This document shows positions 12,049 through 22,844 of a stretch of 50,000 nucleotides of DNA, piece by piece; the stretch's first letter is position 1; each line of letters starts with the position of its first letter. The notes below the pieces were generated by a model. It was not told where the DNA came from. It worked only from the letters and a program-made list of their open reading frames with translations, and did no database searches. The stretch is from Prorocentrum cordatum (taxonomy: Eukaryota; Sar; Dinophyceae; Prorocentrales; Prorocentraceae): positions 1 through 50,000 of the forward strand of contig CAUYUJ010000702.1 of the NCBI GenBank assembly GCA_963575745.1. Direction: 5' to 3'. The translations under genes and the position numbers were made by a program.

Positions 12049-15000
12049 GGGGCACGAAGCATCCATGAGCGCCATCTGCGGGGCCACGGGCCGACGATCG
12101 AACAGCAGCATGCACCCGTCCACGTCCGAAAGGCCAGATCTCCAAGAACACATCGCTTGCCTATCTTCTGGAGCTGTCCCTAGCATGGCGAGCAAATCGA
12201 CGTGGCCAGGAGGTGGGCCCACGAACACGTCCAAGCTCTCGGTGTCGCGGTTGACAGCCTGCGACCTCCAGACCTCGAACTCCTGCACGCACGCCCGCAA
12301 GCCAAAGTCCTGCAACCTGTCGGACTCGACCGTCGGAACTGTCATGAGATTCACGTTCACGCTGAGCACCTGCACGACAACCATCTCCTTACCACCTTGG
12401 GCGCTCACCGTCCACAAGCTAATGTAGTCATACTGCTTCACCGCAGCCAGGAGCCACTCTCGCACAAGCAATGCTGTCTCAACCTGTGCCTTGAACAATT
12501 TCGCCTCCATCTTGCCGGCGTGGCCGCTGGCTGCCAGCGCTGAGCGTCGGCGCTTGCGCGCCCTGTCTGGCGGGCCGCCTCCGTCGCCGTCGATGTCGTC
12601 GACGTCGGGGCTGGCGCCGCCACCCTCATCGTCGGCGTCGCACTCGCCATCGAAGTCGCCGAACCCGCTTCGCAGGAAGTAGAGCCGATCGACGAAGACA
12701 TCTTTCTTGCATCTCATTGTCCGCCCAAACTTCTTGACCGAGACCTGCAATATAGAAGAATACGTGTTCCACAGTTCTTGCTTGTCCGATTCTGACACAG
12801 GAGAATTCGCAATATCTGCGAGGTTCTGGTCGAGTCGCACGCTCGAGGCAGTCCACGCCCAGGTCCCTCCACGAGCTCTGCTCATATGGTGCTTCACGGT
12901 GGAGTGGGGGCCCTCGTTAATGTTGTCGTCGAGGCTGATGTTGGCAATGGAATCGACCTCCGACTTGAGGTACGCATCCTCGATGACGCTGCCATCCTCG
13001 ACCTTGTCCAAAGCTATCCTAAGATGGCCAGCTGGATCCATGAACAGTTGAGTCACCCTATGATGCTGGTCATGGCCTTGAAGATGGTACTGTCGCACGC
13101 ACTCGTCCTTGATGCCGCTCTCGCCAACCCTGCTGAATAAGTACGGCACGCAGTCTGCAAACTTGGTGACGTCCAGGATGAGACCGCGCGCCCAGCGAAC
13201 AGACCCTTGCAGTTGCCGTAGAAAGTCCTGATCGCCTCCGAAAGTATTCTCAGTCCACTGCTCCATGTCGGCGATGGCCTGATTCACAAACCACTCTCGT
13301 ATATCTGCAATGATTGTCAATATCCGTCCAGACATTGGGCACTTCGGGCAGTCTCCAGTCTTGCACTCCTCCAAATGACATGGGCACCACCTCGCTGCGT
13401 TTTGCATCCTCGTAAGCCATTCTGTCATCCACACCATGAAGCCCATCCTGAAGCCAAAACTTGGTTCTGTGAACGCCGCCTGCACGTCTCGGACCATGTT
13501 GGTGCCGCGGCCTCTCCGATAGAATGGCGAGAGGTCAGCCGCACCTTGAAGCGATGTGAATATACCAGACAAAGCCCGTAGCACGCAATGCAAAGTACCC
13601 CACCTCCACTCGGCAAAGTAAGGTAGGGAAGCTGCCTTCACAAGATCTGCAGCTCCGACGGCACCACCATTTCTCAGGTTATTCTCCAAGTCGCTCCTGT
13701 AGTTCCTGATGAACGAGTTCAGGGACTGCACTTTCCTCAGGAAGTCTGGGAAGAACTGCAATGATGTACACGCGCGCCTGATGACACGATCCATCGTATG
13801 CCGCCAACCTGGCGCCAGAAGACACCGAGGCATAAGGTTGGAGAGCTGCATCGCTCTCGCTGGGATGTGTCCGCCGATTGTCCTGAAGGACCGTGGCAGC
13901 ATGTCCTCGTGGTCCGCCAGCAGCCGCTCAACTCCGAAATCTACCATGAGGGACCTCACGCGACTTAGAAACGTTCGGGCGTCCTCGAAGCGCGACCCAG
14001 CCAGCAAGAACACCTGCCAGAGAAGAGCAAACACTTTCCCAAGCGTTGTGAACATTGCCATGCCGATGTTAATCATTGGGAACAGCCGCCTCTCCAAGGT
14101 AAACATGCCGCTGCCACCAGGGTCACGCAATATTAGATCGAACGACGATGCGAACAGCTCCACCCCAGCCCACTGCGGCGACCCATCGCTGTGCAGATGG
14201 ATGTTATAATCATGATTCGCGAATGCTCTGAACCGTCTCCTGCACAAAGACATGGCCATGCAGTCGAGCCGTATGCGCCCGAACCTCAGCACATTGTATC
14301 CAACTGTCTCCTCCAATGGCACGGCATCAAGTTGCCTGGCACGGCTGATTAGCACATTCCATTTCTTGCATGCTGCATCTTTCATTCGAATCTGTTTGGG
14401 GTCCCGCGTCGCATCGATCCAATCAAGAATTACATTGAACGGCTTGCTCTGGGAGTGGGGCTCGACAAGCGATGATGAGTTCACGAGTGAAGCCTCCAGC
14501 CGTGCACAGTCGAACGGTCCGAATCTGCTCATGAGACGCCTGACCTGCCATGCCGAAGGTAAATCGCCCAACACGTGCCTCCGAGAAAGTCGCCAACCGA
14601 GCACCACGGCATGAAAGAACGTAATATGTGCAACTGTCGCCAACGCCATGTGCAGACCGAGCTCGACAACCACCACTGGTAATGTTTTGCCGCCGTTGAT
14701 CTCTCCACGCCAACGGCGAAATACAATAATGAATTGCTCTGGCCAGTCGTCGGGGTCGTCACCTTCGACTCCGAGGTTCCCAGAGATCTCAGAAAACAGC
14801 TGAACCACATCTTGACCGCTATAATCTGCAATGTCATGGAAGGAAAAGCGCACGGTCACACGATAACATAGCAAGGGGAATTGGTGTCCCCTTCCGCGTC
14901 TAATGGCTGAGTATAGCATCCTGGACTCCTCCGTCGAAAGATCACGCGGGAACTCTGGAACGTGCATCCACTGACCCAGCACAGCCCCTACAACATGAGG

Positions 15001-15498
15001 CTTCGTTAGTGGAGCTCCCATCGCGTCGATCTCATCTTTTCGAAATAACCTACTCCACATCCCACCAGGGGTGGCAACAATCAGATAACACACAAGCGGC
15101 CCACAGGCGATGCGTTCTGTCACTGGAGGCGGGCATGCTGCGACAGAGTCTGGCCCATCCACATCACTGTCTGTGTGAAGCTCTGCAGGCCGAACGGAGT
15201 CCCCATCAATGGACATCAAAACAACTTCATTGAGTGTGTGTGAAAAAAAGCCGACCTGCTGGGCCGAACTGCTATGTATTGTTTGGCGGTGTTGGATATG
15301 TATCTCAAGGTTGTTGGATCCCTTGAAGGCTCTCCGAATCTCTCGTGGCCAGGGCTCGAATAATCTCGAAATCCTGATCAGAACGCACCTCTGGCAGGGT
15401 TTTCGACGCACGACAAAGACCCCTCCCCAGAGTGCCTCGTGACGGCCTTGCCTAGCCCCATTGGGAGGTCCTTCGGGGCCTTTTTGTTTCCCAGACAC
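12049..15498 (-). CDS. Large unknown protein, possibly DDE transposase-like (main exon)
   Basis: An open frame of 1,158 codons (to a stop at 12022 if unspliced). Residues 1-90 are doubtful: the first natural ATG with good coding character is residue 95 (15216), or the start is an upstream exon. Visible features: SDGSPQW with D438; MVDFGVERLLAD with D520 and D530; WRWGTL at 631-636; a Cys/His cluster at 705-720 (CPCHLEECKTGDCPKC); DDNINEGPH with E862; an acidic run at 948-973; and a basic RARKRRRS near 979-986 that could be a nuclear signal. D438, D520 and E862, with a long insertion before the last, would suit an RNase H-fold DDE transposase. That is inference; no named family is certain. The frame is intact over nearly 3.5 kb, so the copy may be recent or under selection. 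A host protein of unknown role is the alternative. Confidence 0.7.
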
Positions 15499-16137
15499 GT
15501 TTCCCCCAAGACCTCCTAACAGCCCCTGAGGAGCCCTTTGAGTCCCCAGACAAGCCCCATGAGAATGCCTCGGGGGCCTCTTGGGCCACCAGCCGCGCGC
15601 TTATAATCCACTGAGCAGCATGGCTCGTCAGGCGCGTTGAAGTTGTATGCTACCCTATTCTAGCCTATACCCTGACAGGCACTCTTTCTTTCCTCCTACA
15701 AATGAGACCTAATATTTCCCCAAACTATTATGACCTACTCCTACGAAGTCCTACGTTACGCCTAATCTACGCTACTCATCTACTGTGTGCTACTTTACCC
15801 CGTTCCGCTTCATCATCCCCCATATGCATTCTACAATGCTCTACCCCCGCTCCGCGCTGAAATTCGGAGTCAGCTCTCCGACAACCCTATCAAGCGACTC
15901 TGCGCCCGTCGCACGATCATGTTTGGGCGCCGTCGCTCGCACCGTTGTTGCGGCGAAACGCATCGGCGCGCTCTGGTAAATCGCAGGGGCCGCTAGCACG
16001 GCCTGAGCTTTTGCAGAGCACGATCGCACGCGGCGCTCCATGGCGCAAGCGCGACGCGTCCGCGCCATTTCGACCGCAACGCAACAACGACACGCAACGC
16101 GCAACGCATGCGATGTTTCTGGGCGACGCGCGAAGCG
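15499..16137. other. Intergenic stretch between the large gene and the LINE
   Basis: No gene is recognised. At 15500-15595 there is a cluster of GCCCC / AAGCCCC / GAGGAGCCC words like the CCAAGAGG clusters elsewhere. At 15640-15840 the sequence is less GC-rich with repeated CTAC words. The last 250 bp lie just downstream of the retroelement frame and may be its degraded 3' end. Confidence 0.4.
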
Positions 16138-17895
16138 TCATAAAAGTTTCGATTTTGCTGTAATCGCGCATAGTCGTCTGCGACAGCGTTTGTATGAGGA
16201 ACACAAGTTTGTGGTCAGTGTTTCTAGGTGGCCCCACGCTTGTGCCGTAAACTCGTGCCTCCCCACGCCTGCCTGCTGCCCCAGGGCCCTCCTGCCCTCG
16301 GCCGTGCGGTGGGAGAATTGCTCCTTGCTCCCATTTTCCTTCAGTCCGAGGGTGGCGCTCCACCACCGCCGGGCAGCCCCGAGCGCTGCTGCCATGCGTG
16401 CCGCGGGTGTCGTCCAGCTCCTGTCGCCCACCCAGGTGCCCTGTCGCGCCTGGGGGAACCGGGCCTTGAGGTCCACCACGGGCCCTGCCAGCAGGGCGTT
16501 CATACCCATGACGCTCCAGCAGCCTCCCTGGGGCATGGAGGAGGTCACCTCGCAGGGGGCATTGTGCACGTGCCCCTGTACCTCCACCCATCGTTTCATG
16601 GTGCTGCCAGACTCCGGCGACGAGCCTGTCCACCGAGGCTGGCAAGCCCAAGTGGCCAAAGAGTCTTTCCACGACGGCCGGATCTGCAAGATCGAAAGCC
16701 AGCGAGTAGTCGAAGGAGGCGAGGAAAGCGCCGCCCTCGAAGTCCTCCAGCAGCGGGAGGAAAGTGTCCGCGACCTCCATGCCGGGCCTGCCTCCGCACG
16801 CCTCCTGCGGCCACGAGGTCGACAACCACTGCTGCGTGCCCCAGGTGCGCATCCTTGCCGACCCCCATAGCCGCCGCCACGAGCTGAGGACGGTGATCGG
16901 CCGGAGGGTGGCGCAGTCCACCGAGCCGTCCGCCCGGACCCCTTTGCCTTCCTGGGCAGGAACACGGCCCTGGCCCGGGCCCAGGCTTCCGGGGGGGCGC
17001 CCGCCTCCTCGACGTAGCGCAGCACCCGCGCCAGGTGGCGCCAGATCTCCAGCGGCAGGTCTGCAAGCTCCGTGCCGCTCGAGCCGTCCGCGCCGCACGC
17101 GGCCCCTCGCTGCCGCTGGGCCGCGTCGCGCAGCTGCGCAGCGTTGACTGCCTCGATCCAGGCTGGCTGCACCGCGGGGAGCACCTCCGCGAGGGCGTCC
17201 ACGACCTCGTCCGGCCGTTGTCGCTCCCTGTCCCAAACCACCATCCAGCGGGCCTGCAGGCACTCCAAGGTCTCCTGCATGGTACTCGTGGCGCACCCCT
17301 TGCGCACGTGTTCCGAGTAGACGCTGGTGAGGGGCCGTAGCCAGGCGTCTCTCACCTATTGCCACGCAGCCGTCTGGTTGTCCCTCATCTTGGCCCGCCA
17401 GTCGCGCAGGCGCGTTTGGAATGCGTCCTGGCGCATCTCTTCCAACAGGCGCTCCGCCGCCGCCTCGGTGTCCCCCTGGGGGCTCCGGCGCCCTGCCCCG
17501 GTTTCCTCCTCGGTCCAAAGTAGCTGCCGCAGCCTGCGCGCCTCCTCGCTCGCACTCTGGCCGCGCGCCTCCAGCCATCCCAGATGCTTCAGCCGAGTGA
17601 CCTGGGTGGCCTGGGCAAGGATCGCGCGCCCGCTCTCGGTGCCGAAGTCATGCGACGCCCTGTCCTGCGGTTGCACCAAGTGCTGGCGCATCTTCGACCG
17701 CCCCCAGCCCAGGTCCTCCAAGGCCGGATCTTTGCCCTCCCTGCGATACAGCTCCCGGCGCGCGCCCCGGAGGGCCCCTTCCAATGCGATCATGGTGGAG
17801 CACCGCAGGCGGTCGACCACCGCGGCCTCCTGCCCGGCGCCCGGGCGCTGGGAGGGCACCGGCATCGGCGTGCACTGGCGCCAATGCCTCACCAC
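16138..17895 (-). pseudogene. LINE linker and reverse transcriptase, broken
   Basis: The linker (17895-17356) is charged and probably helical and ends in TAG. The polymerase starts in the same frame at 17355. After FLPRKAKG the frame shifts near 16935; the shifted frame carries LRPITVLSSWRRLW and motif A, SFDYSLAFD (catalytic Asp at 16711-16709). Near 16600 the first frame returns with MPQGGCWSVMGMNALL (motif B, 16536 downwards) and WVGDRSW (motif C). Motif C should carry two adjacent Asp (xxDD); here the first is Gly (16428-16426), which should abolish polymerisation. The product is therefore broken four ways: two stops, a frameshift pair and a catalytic change. The frame closes at 16138 soon after the thumb region, with no RNase H seen. 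Confidence 0.85.
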
Positions 17896-17901
17896 CAGCT
17901 G

Positions 17902-18654
17902 TTACCAGACGCGCTCGGGCACCTCCGCTGGGCGAGCCAAGTCCACCGTGCGCTGCCGCTTCCTGAGCATTCCGTCGGTAACCCCTTGCCTGGCCGAGCG
18001 CGTTCTGAAGGCGACCGCCGTGCGCACCACCTTGTGGTCCGAGGAGGTGGCGTCTGCAAAGCCCTCCGCCCGCGCCTCGCCGCAGTTCGCAAGGAAATTG
18101 TCGGCGCACCTGGTGCCTCTCCACCTTGTCGCGACCTCGTTCCCCTGCGCGCCCCGCGCGGCCACCACCTCGCCGCCGCGCTCTTCAAGGAGGAGCGCGA
18201 GCGCATTCTCGGCCGGGACGTCGTTCCAGTCACCGCTGATCAGCCACCGGACCGGGCAGAGGCTGGCCAGGACTTGGGCGATCTCTGCCAAACACGCCGC
18301 CCTGTCCTCCGACGGCGGGATGTAGGCATTGCCCAGGTGAAGGGGGCCTGCCGTGACAAGCTGGAAAAAACAGTCCTTGTCGCTCCACGCGTGCAGCGTT
18401 GCCGAGCGGAGCCGTTTCGACACCAGCGTCGCGGCGCCACCCCGGCAGCCCTTCTCGCCCGCCTTCGGCGCCGCATCCTGGACGAAGGCACGGTAGCCGA
18501 GCTTGTCGCAGTAGCGGACGAAACTTGCCGGTTTCTTGCCCAGCAGCATGTGCTCCTGCAGGATGACCGCCGCCACGCCTGCCTCGGCCGCCTGGCGCGC
18601 CGCGCCCCACGCCATGTCGCCGGAGCCGCAGTTGTGGCACCAGATCGGCTCCAT
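17902..18654 (-). pseudogene. LINE endonuclease domain (EEP/APE-like)
   Basis: About 250 codons with the landmarks of the endonuclease/exonuclease/phosphatase fold in the right order: AVILQEH (the catalytic metal-binding Glu), [22 protein letters not shown] (the GDxN motif) and SSDHK (the SDH motif with its catalytic His). In LINEs this domain nicks target DNA to prime reverse transcription. All key residues are present. It ends at an in-frame TAA at 17904-17902, after which the same frame resumes in the linker, so the domain is cut off from the polymerase. An upstream GGG/Ser-rich stretch joins it to the beta-tubulin-like segment. Family assignment is firm; activity of this copy is unlikely. 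Confidence 0.85.
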
Positions 18655-18747
18655 CGCCGCGCGGCCGGCTCCTGGGCTCTGGGCCCGCCCAGGGGTGTTG
18701 CTTCCACCCCTCTGCCTGCCCGCCGTGGCCTCTGCCTCGTCAGCCCC

Positions 18748-18972
18748 CTCGCCAAATTCCAAGTCGTCTGGGCGGAAGAGCTGGCCAAAAGGTCCAGCGC
18801 GGACGCTGCCCACGGTGCCTGGCTCCAAATCCATCAGAACAGCACGAGGGACATAACGGCCCCCTGTTGCCTCATTGTAGTAGACGCTGATGCGCTCGAG
18901 CTGGAGATCGGAATCACCATGGTATGTGCCTGTAGGATCTAGTCCATGCTCATTAAAAATGAATTCCCAAAA
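18748..18972 (-). pseudogene. Beta-tubulin fragment, from residue 20 into the N-terminal domain
   Basis: From 18972 the minus strand reads [20 protein letters not shown] and then a clear match to the beta-tubulin GTP-binding domain, including [20 protein letters not shown] and [12 protein letters not shown], up to about 18748. Several conserved positions are changed (for example IFNEHG for ISDEHG and GTVGSV for GTMDSV). After [11 protein letters not shown] the similarity stops and the frame runs straight into the LINE endonuclease with no stop codon. There is no AG directly before the first matching codon, so this is not a clean exon edge; the nearest AG is about 13 nt upstream. The rest of tubulin is absent downstream, so this cannot encode a working tubulin. 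Confidence 0.85.
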
Positions 18973-18981
18973 TCCGCCCAC

Positions 18982-19449
18982 CCCTCTTGTGGGGCCACCA
19001 CGCTATAGGCCGAAGCGTGCTGCAACCAGCATCAGTTTCACTTTCAAGTATGCAATGTTATGATCCTGGTTTCTGCCTGCGCGAAAAGGGGGGAGCCCAC
19101 AACCAGCAATTTGCCGCACCCAGATCGGGCGCTCTGAACTCCAGGGGTGGCGTGGGACACGTGAAGGGGCGCTGGCCTATCCCCTGACCCATTGTTTTTG
19201 AAGGTTTGTTCGTTTTGTCCCCATCGACAGAAAGTCACGATGGCATGGTGCAAGGCAAGAGCGCAGGGTGATGAGCTGGCATCAAGCGAGCGCAACAGGG
19301 CGACGTCGATGATCCACTTGGGGTCTGCTTTTTTTCGTGCAGGGATCCCTGTCTCGATCGCAATGCACAATGAAAAAAAGGAATGCGGAACTGCACACGA
19401 ACGGTAGCAACTGGCGCAGCGCAGTGTACACGAACCTACCTGTGATGTT
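18982..19449. other. No gene seen
   Basis: Moderate GC, no long coding-like frame on either strand and no obvious repeat. It separates the tubulin-like fragment from the ~36-bp repeat. Confidence 0.4.
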
Positions 19450-19577
19450 TCCCCATAGATTATCCTTCTGGTGTTTTCTAAAGGGTTATTGCTGTGATGC
19501 TTTCCAATAGGAGCCCCTTTGCGGCGCGTTCCAAAAGATTTCCACTCTGATTTCCCGTGGAATCCCTTTTGTGGCGC

Positions 19578-19712
19578 TTCCCAAAGGAACCTTCTTGCCA
19601 GGCATTCCAAAAGAAATTCTGCGTGGTGTTATCCGACGGAATTCTGTCGCGGAGCTTTCCCATAGAATCCCTCTGCGGCGCTATCCACAGGATTCCTGGC
19701 GCGAGGCTTCCC
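19578..19712 (+). repeat. Higher-order duplicate, copy 1
   Basis: A run of about 130 bp from AACCTTCTTGCCAGGCATT through TCCTGGCGCGAGG. It is repeated with few changes at about 20086-20215, about 507 bp downstream, inside the ~36-bp repeat. Confidence 0.7.
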
Positions 19713-20085
19713 AATTGAATCCCTCTGTGGTGCTTTCCGACGGATTCCTTTTTTGCGCGGTCTCCCCATAGGAGCAACCAGTGGTGCTTTCAAATCGGTG
19801 CTCTGGTGTTGAGTTTTCCCATCAAATCCCTCTGTGGTGCATCCCACTGGATTCCCACTGTAACGGTTTCCAAGAGAATGGTGTTGTGGTCTTTTCCAAA
19901 AAGTTTCCTGTTGTGAGGCTTTCATAAAAGAATCTTTTCGGCGCTTTCCAACGGGTTATGTCTGTGACGCTTCCCAATACAATCTCCTTGCGGTGTTTTC
20001 CAAGGGATTCCTGGTATGATGCGTTCCAAAGGATTCCCATTGTGAGGATTTCCTGTAGAATCCCTTCATGGTGTTTCCCAAAGGA

Positions 20086-20215
20086 ACCTAACCTTCTTGC
20101 CAGGCATTTAAAAAAACTCTGCGTGGTGTTTTCCGACGGAATTCTGTCGTGGAGCTTTCCCATAGAATCCCTCTGCGGCGCTATCCGAAAGATTCCTGGT
20201 GCGAGGATTCACGAT
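20086..20215 (+). repeat. Higher-order duplicate, copy 2
   Basis: Second copy of the block at 19578, sharing AACCTTCTTGCCAGGCATT, GACGGAATTCTGTCG and CATAGAATCCCTCTGCGG in the same order. This shows that the array grew by large-block duplication as well as by single units. Confidence 0.7.
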
Positions 20216-20930
20216 TCAATCCCTGTTGTGCGGTTTTCTGATGGATTCCTTTGCGTGCTGTTTTCCAAAAAGAATCCTCAATGGCGCTTTCAAACCGGTG
20301 CTATGGTGTGGAACTTTATCATCGAATCCCTCGGTGGTGCTTTCCGATGGGCTATTTTTTTTTTGTGCCGGCTTTCCAATGAGAACCCCTGAGTGCCGTT
20401 TTCCAATTATGACGAATCCCTGTGTAGTGTTTTCCACTGGATTATGTTTGTGGCGCTTTCCAACAGGAGCCCGTCGTAGCGTTTTCCAAATGTTCCATCT
20501 TGTGGTGCGTTCCAATAGAAGCCCTTCGTGCTGCTTTCCAAAGGATTCCTGTTGTGAGGCTTCCGATAGACTCCCTATCTGGTTTTCCGAAGAACTCCTG
20601 TTGCGAAGCGCTCCTGTATAATCCCTTCGCTGTAAAGTCCAGGGGATCTATATTGCGAGGCCGTCCGAAGAAAAAAAAAATGATATAATCCTTCTGAAAG
20701 GGTTCCAATTGTCTGTTGCCACATAATCCCTCTGGGGCACTTTCCAAAGTATTCCAAGTATGATTGTTTCTAACAGAACGCGTGTTCTTTGCCAACGCTT
20801 TACAACAGGATTCCTAATGTGATTTCATGCAATGGAACCCCTGTGTAGCACTTCGCACAGTGTTCCAAGCCCGAGGCATTTCAATCGATTCCTCTTGTGA
20901 TGATTCCCAAAAGAAACACTAAGCAATGGC

Positions 20931-21573
20931 TTCTAAGCGGTATCGTTTATGATGCTTTACCGTACGATCCTGTGCGCAATGGTTCAGGGCGGAATCCTGT
21001 TGCGAGGCCATAGGAACCATGTGGGGTGTCTTCAGCATGGTTCCTGTTGCGAGCGCTCCAATACAAATTCGCTTGTGTTTGTCAAAGGATGTCTGTTGTG
21101 AGGCCTTGCGGCGCAGTCTTTCAGATCCCTTCCCACCGGATTCCGGCTGTAAGGCTTTGCCCGCAGAGTCCCTCTGGCGCGCTCTCCAAAGGTGCGTAGC
21201 ACTTTCCAAACGATCCCTGTGTGAGGCCCCTCTCGTCTTCCTCCTCCTCCTCCTCCTCCTCCCCCCCCTCCCCCCCCCCTCCTCCTCCTCCCCCTCGTCC
21301 CCCCTGGGGGCGGAAGGGGGCGAGAAACAAAACAATCCCCCCAACCAGCACCAGCAGCAATAACGGGGGGCACCCCCCACTTGGTCACGAAGCAGAGACA
21401 TCGAGGTTCCCATAATCGAGGTCGCCACCACGCGGCCACCTTAGCGAGGTTCGCACTGTACCCGATCACGGTGCGCAACGGATGCGGGAAAGAGGAGGAC
21501 CATGCTCAATTGTCGCTCTATCTACATTTGGAACACACCGCTCGCTACGCATAGCCTTCGCTGCGCACAGCCC
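20931..21573. other. Repeat tail and pyrimidine-rich stretch, no gene
   Basis: Up to about 21220 the ~36-bp repeat fades out. At 21235-21305 there is a CTCCTC/CCCCCC pyrimidine run. Beyond that no gene or repeat is recognised. Confidence 0.45.
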
Positions 21574-22134
21574 CTAACGCCGCGCCACCCGCGCCGCGCG
21601 CTTCGCCGCGCGGCGCGTCGGCGGCGGCTGCCACGAGCTCGATTCGTTCGATGGCGAGTTTGAGGAGTCCGCGCCGTCGCTGTTGGCTTCGATCAGTTCG
21701 CGCTCTGGCGGCGTCAGCGCAGCAACCCGCGGTGGGCGCGGGGGCCCGCCCCCTGCTGGCGGAGGCGGCCCGCCCCCCGCTGGCGGTGGCGGCCCGCGCC
21801 CCGCGGGCTCCCACTCAGTGACCTGCAGGGTGAGACTCGACGCTTCCTCCTCCGCCTCCCCCACCTCACCCCGCCGCCGCATGCATAAGAAAAGCGGGGC
21901 CATTGTTTCCGTGATGGGTTCACCAAGGCAGGGATCCAGCTGGGGGTGGATTGAGGGTAGAGGATCCAAGACCTTGGAGAAGTTGTACGACTTGACCGAG
22001 AAGCTCTCGCAACAGCACCCCTCCGAACCAGACTCAGACGGGAGAGCTATGTTCCTGGTCCCCACGAGGAAACCATCGCTTCGACGAGGCCCCGCGGGGG
22101 GCCGTCGAAGCACACGGGCCCCGCAAGGGTTCAA
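21574..22134 (-). CDS. Uncharacterised proline-rich ORF
   Basis: An open frame of 186 codons with no recognised family. The first half has ordinary mixed composition (YNFSKVLDPLPSIHPQLDPC); then comes an acidic segment (GEVGEAEEEA), a Pro/Gly stretch with two to three copies of PPPPAGGG, a Ser/Asn-rich segment and a basic tail (TRRAAKRAARVARR). The plus strand is also open over much of this region, so composition may explain part of it. The orientation agrees with every other credible coding segment. It could be an exon, a transposon fragment or a chance frame. Confidence 0.3.
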   Translation of the reverse strand: MNPCGARVLRRPPAGPRRSDGFLVGTRNIALPSESGSEGCCCESFSVKSYNFSKVLDPLPSIHPQLDPCLGEPITETMAPLFLCMRRRGEVGEAEEEASSLTLQVTEWEPAGRGPPPPAGGGPPPPAGGGPPRPPRVAALTPPERELIEANSDGADSSNSPSNESSSWQPPPTRRAAKRAARVARR

Positions 22135-22295
22135 CGATCACTGCTCCCCAGGTTGTGGCTGGTCAGCGCCTGGAACACATCAGCAGCCAACGCCTCGATG
22201 TGCTGGATTTCGCGCGGTTGTCCTGGTTGGCTCCCTCCCGAGTACCAGACGTTGTAGAAGGAGCCGCGGGCCCATCCATAGGGGTTCTCGCCTTT

Positions 22296-22395
22296 GCGAC
22301 GACGAGTAGGACGACGACGACAACGACAACGACGACGACGAGGACGCCAGACGACGACGACCGACGACGACGAGGACGACAATGGGACGACGGCC
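22296..22395 (+). repeat. GAC/ACG trinucleotide run
   Basis: About 100 bp of imperfect GAC/ACG triplets (GACGACGACGACAACGACAA and similar). It is simple sequence; the peptides read from it are not treated as genes. Confidence 0.8.
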
Positions 22396-22464
22396 CCATC
22401 AGGCGGCAATTTAAGGCTCCCACGGGCATTATTTTCGTGAGGAAATTGTCGTTCACCCTTAGGT

Positions 22465-22504
22465 TTGAGACCCCAAGGTTTTCTGCAAAACCTTGGGGTC
22501 TCAA
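22465..22504. repeat. Perfect 18-bp stem-loop
   Basis: TTGAGACCCCAAGGTTTT, a CTGC loop, then the exact reverse complement. On either strand this would be a very stable hairpin. It lies between the proline-rich ORF and the GGGGTTATA array and has no run of T after it, so it is not a bacterial-type terminator. Confidence 0.9.
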
Positions 22505-22844
22505 GCCCAGGGAAAGGCATGCGATGTAATGTTTGTCTGCGCCCCTATCGCCCCTGGGAGACCAAAAAAAGCCGAAGCTGTATCCTGCCCCCCCCTCCTT
22601 CTCAATCCCCCCCCCCTAAGGCGAGTATACCGACGATGACATCAAAGAAAACCGACGATGACCTGCAGCGGAACTGGCCGCGGCCTCCGGGTTGCCATCG
22701 GCATCGGCTGAATGGAAAGCATCGTAGCGCGCGCGCACCCAAGGGGCTGCTTGACGCCCGCGCGGCACGCGCCCAGGGTCCGCGGCAGCCTGCTGGAGGG
22801 GCCAGCGGCGGCGGCGGCGGCGCCGGCGCTGTCGCTGTATTCTT
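22505..22844. other. No gene seen
   Basis: Mixed sequence with C-runs near 22590 and a GGC-rich run at about 22800-22825 just before the GGGGTTATA array. No coding-like frame stands out. Confidence 0.4.

Larger units (their letters stand above)
16138..18654 (-). mobile_element. Decayed LINE-type non-LTR retrotransposon
   Basis: On the minus strand, an EEP-type endonuclease (18654-17902), a helical linker (17895-17356) and a reverse transcriptase (17355-16138) follow one another in a single frame. This is the order expected in an APE-type LINE ORF2, which nicks the target and copies its RNA there. In-frame stops at 17904-17902 (TAA) and 17358-17356 (TAG) interrupt it, and two compensating frameshifts lie near 16935 and 16600. 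The 3' untranslated tail and any target duplication were not located. The copy is inactive, and it is preceded without a stop by beta-tubulin-like sequence. Confidence 0.88.
19450..20930 (+). repeat. Degenerate ~36-bp tandem repeat
   Basis: About 40 loose copies of a roughly 36-bp unit of the form GCTTTCCAA-GGAATCCCT-TGTGGT, with many substitutions and small indels. Recurrent words are TTTCC, GGATTCC, AATCCCTCT and GTGGTG. Frames are open on the minus strand because the unit is close to a multiple of three; the peptides only reflect the repeat and I do not call them genes. Confidence 0.8.

Noticed and set aside
15917-17578. 553-codon minus-strand frame as a separate gene
   Set aside because: Only its middle (about 16935-16600) is coding; this is the frame-shifted part of the LINE reverse transcriptase. 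The rest is a shadow of the true frame.
22465-22504. Rho-independent terminator
   Set aside because: A good stem but no T-run after it on either strand, and the context is eukaryotic.
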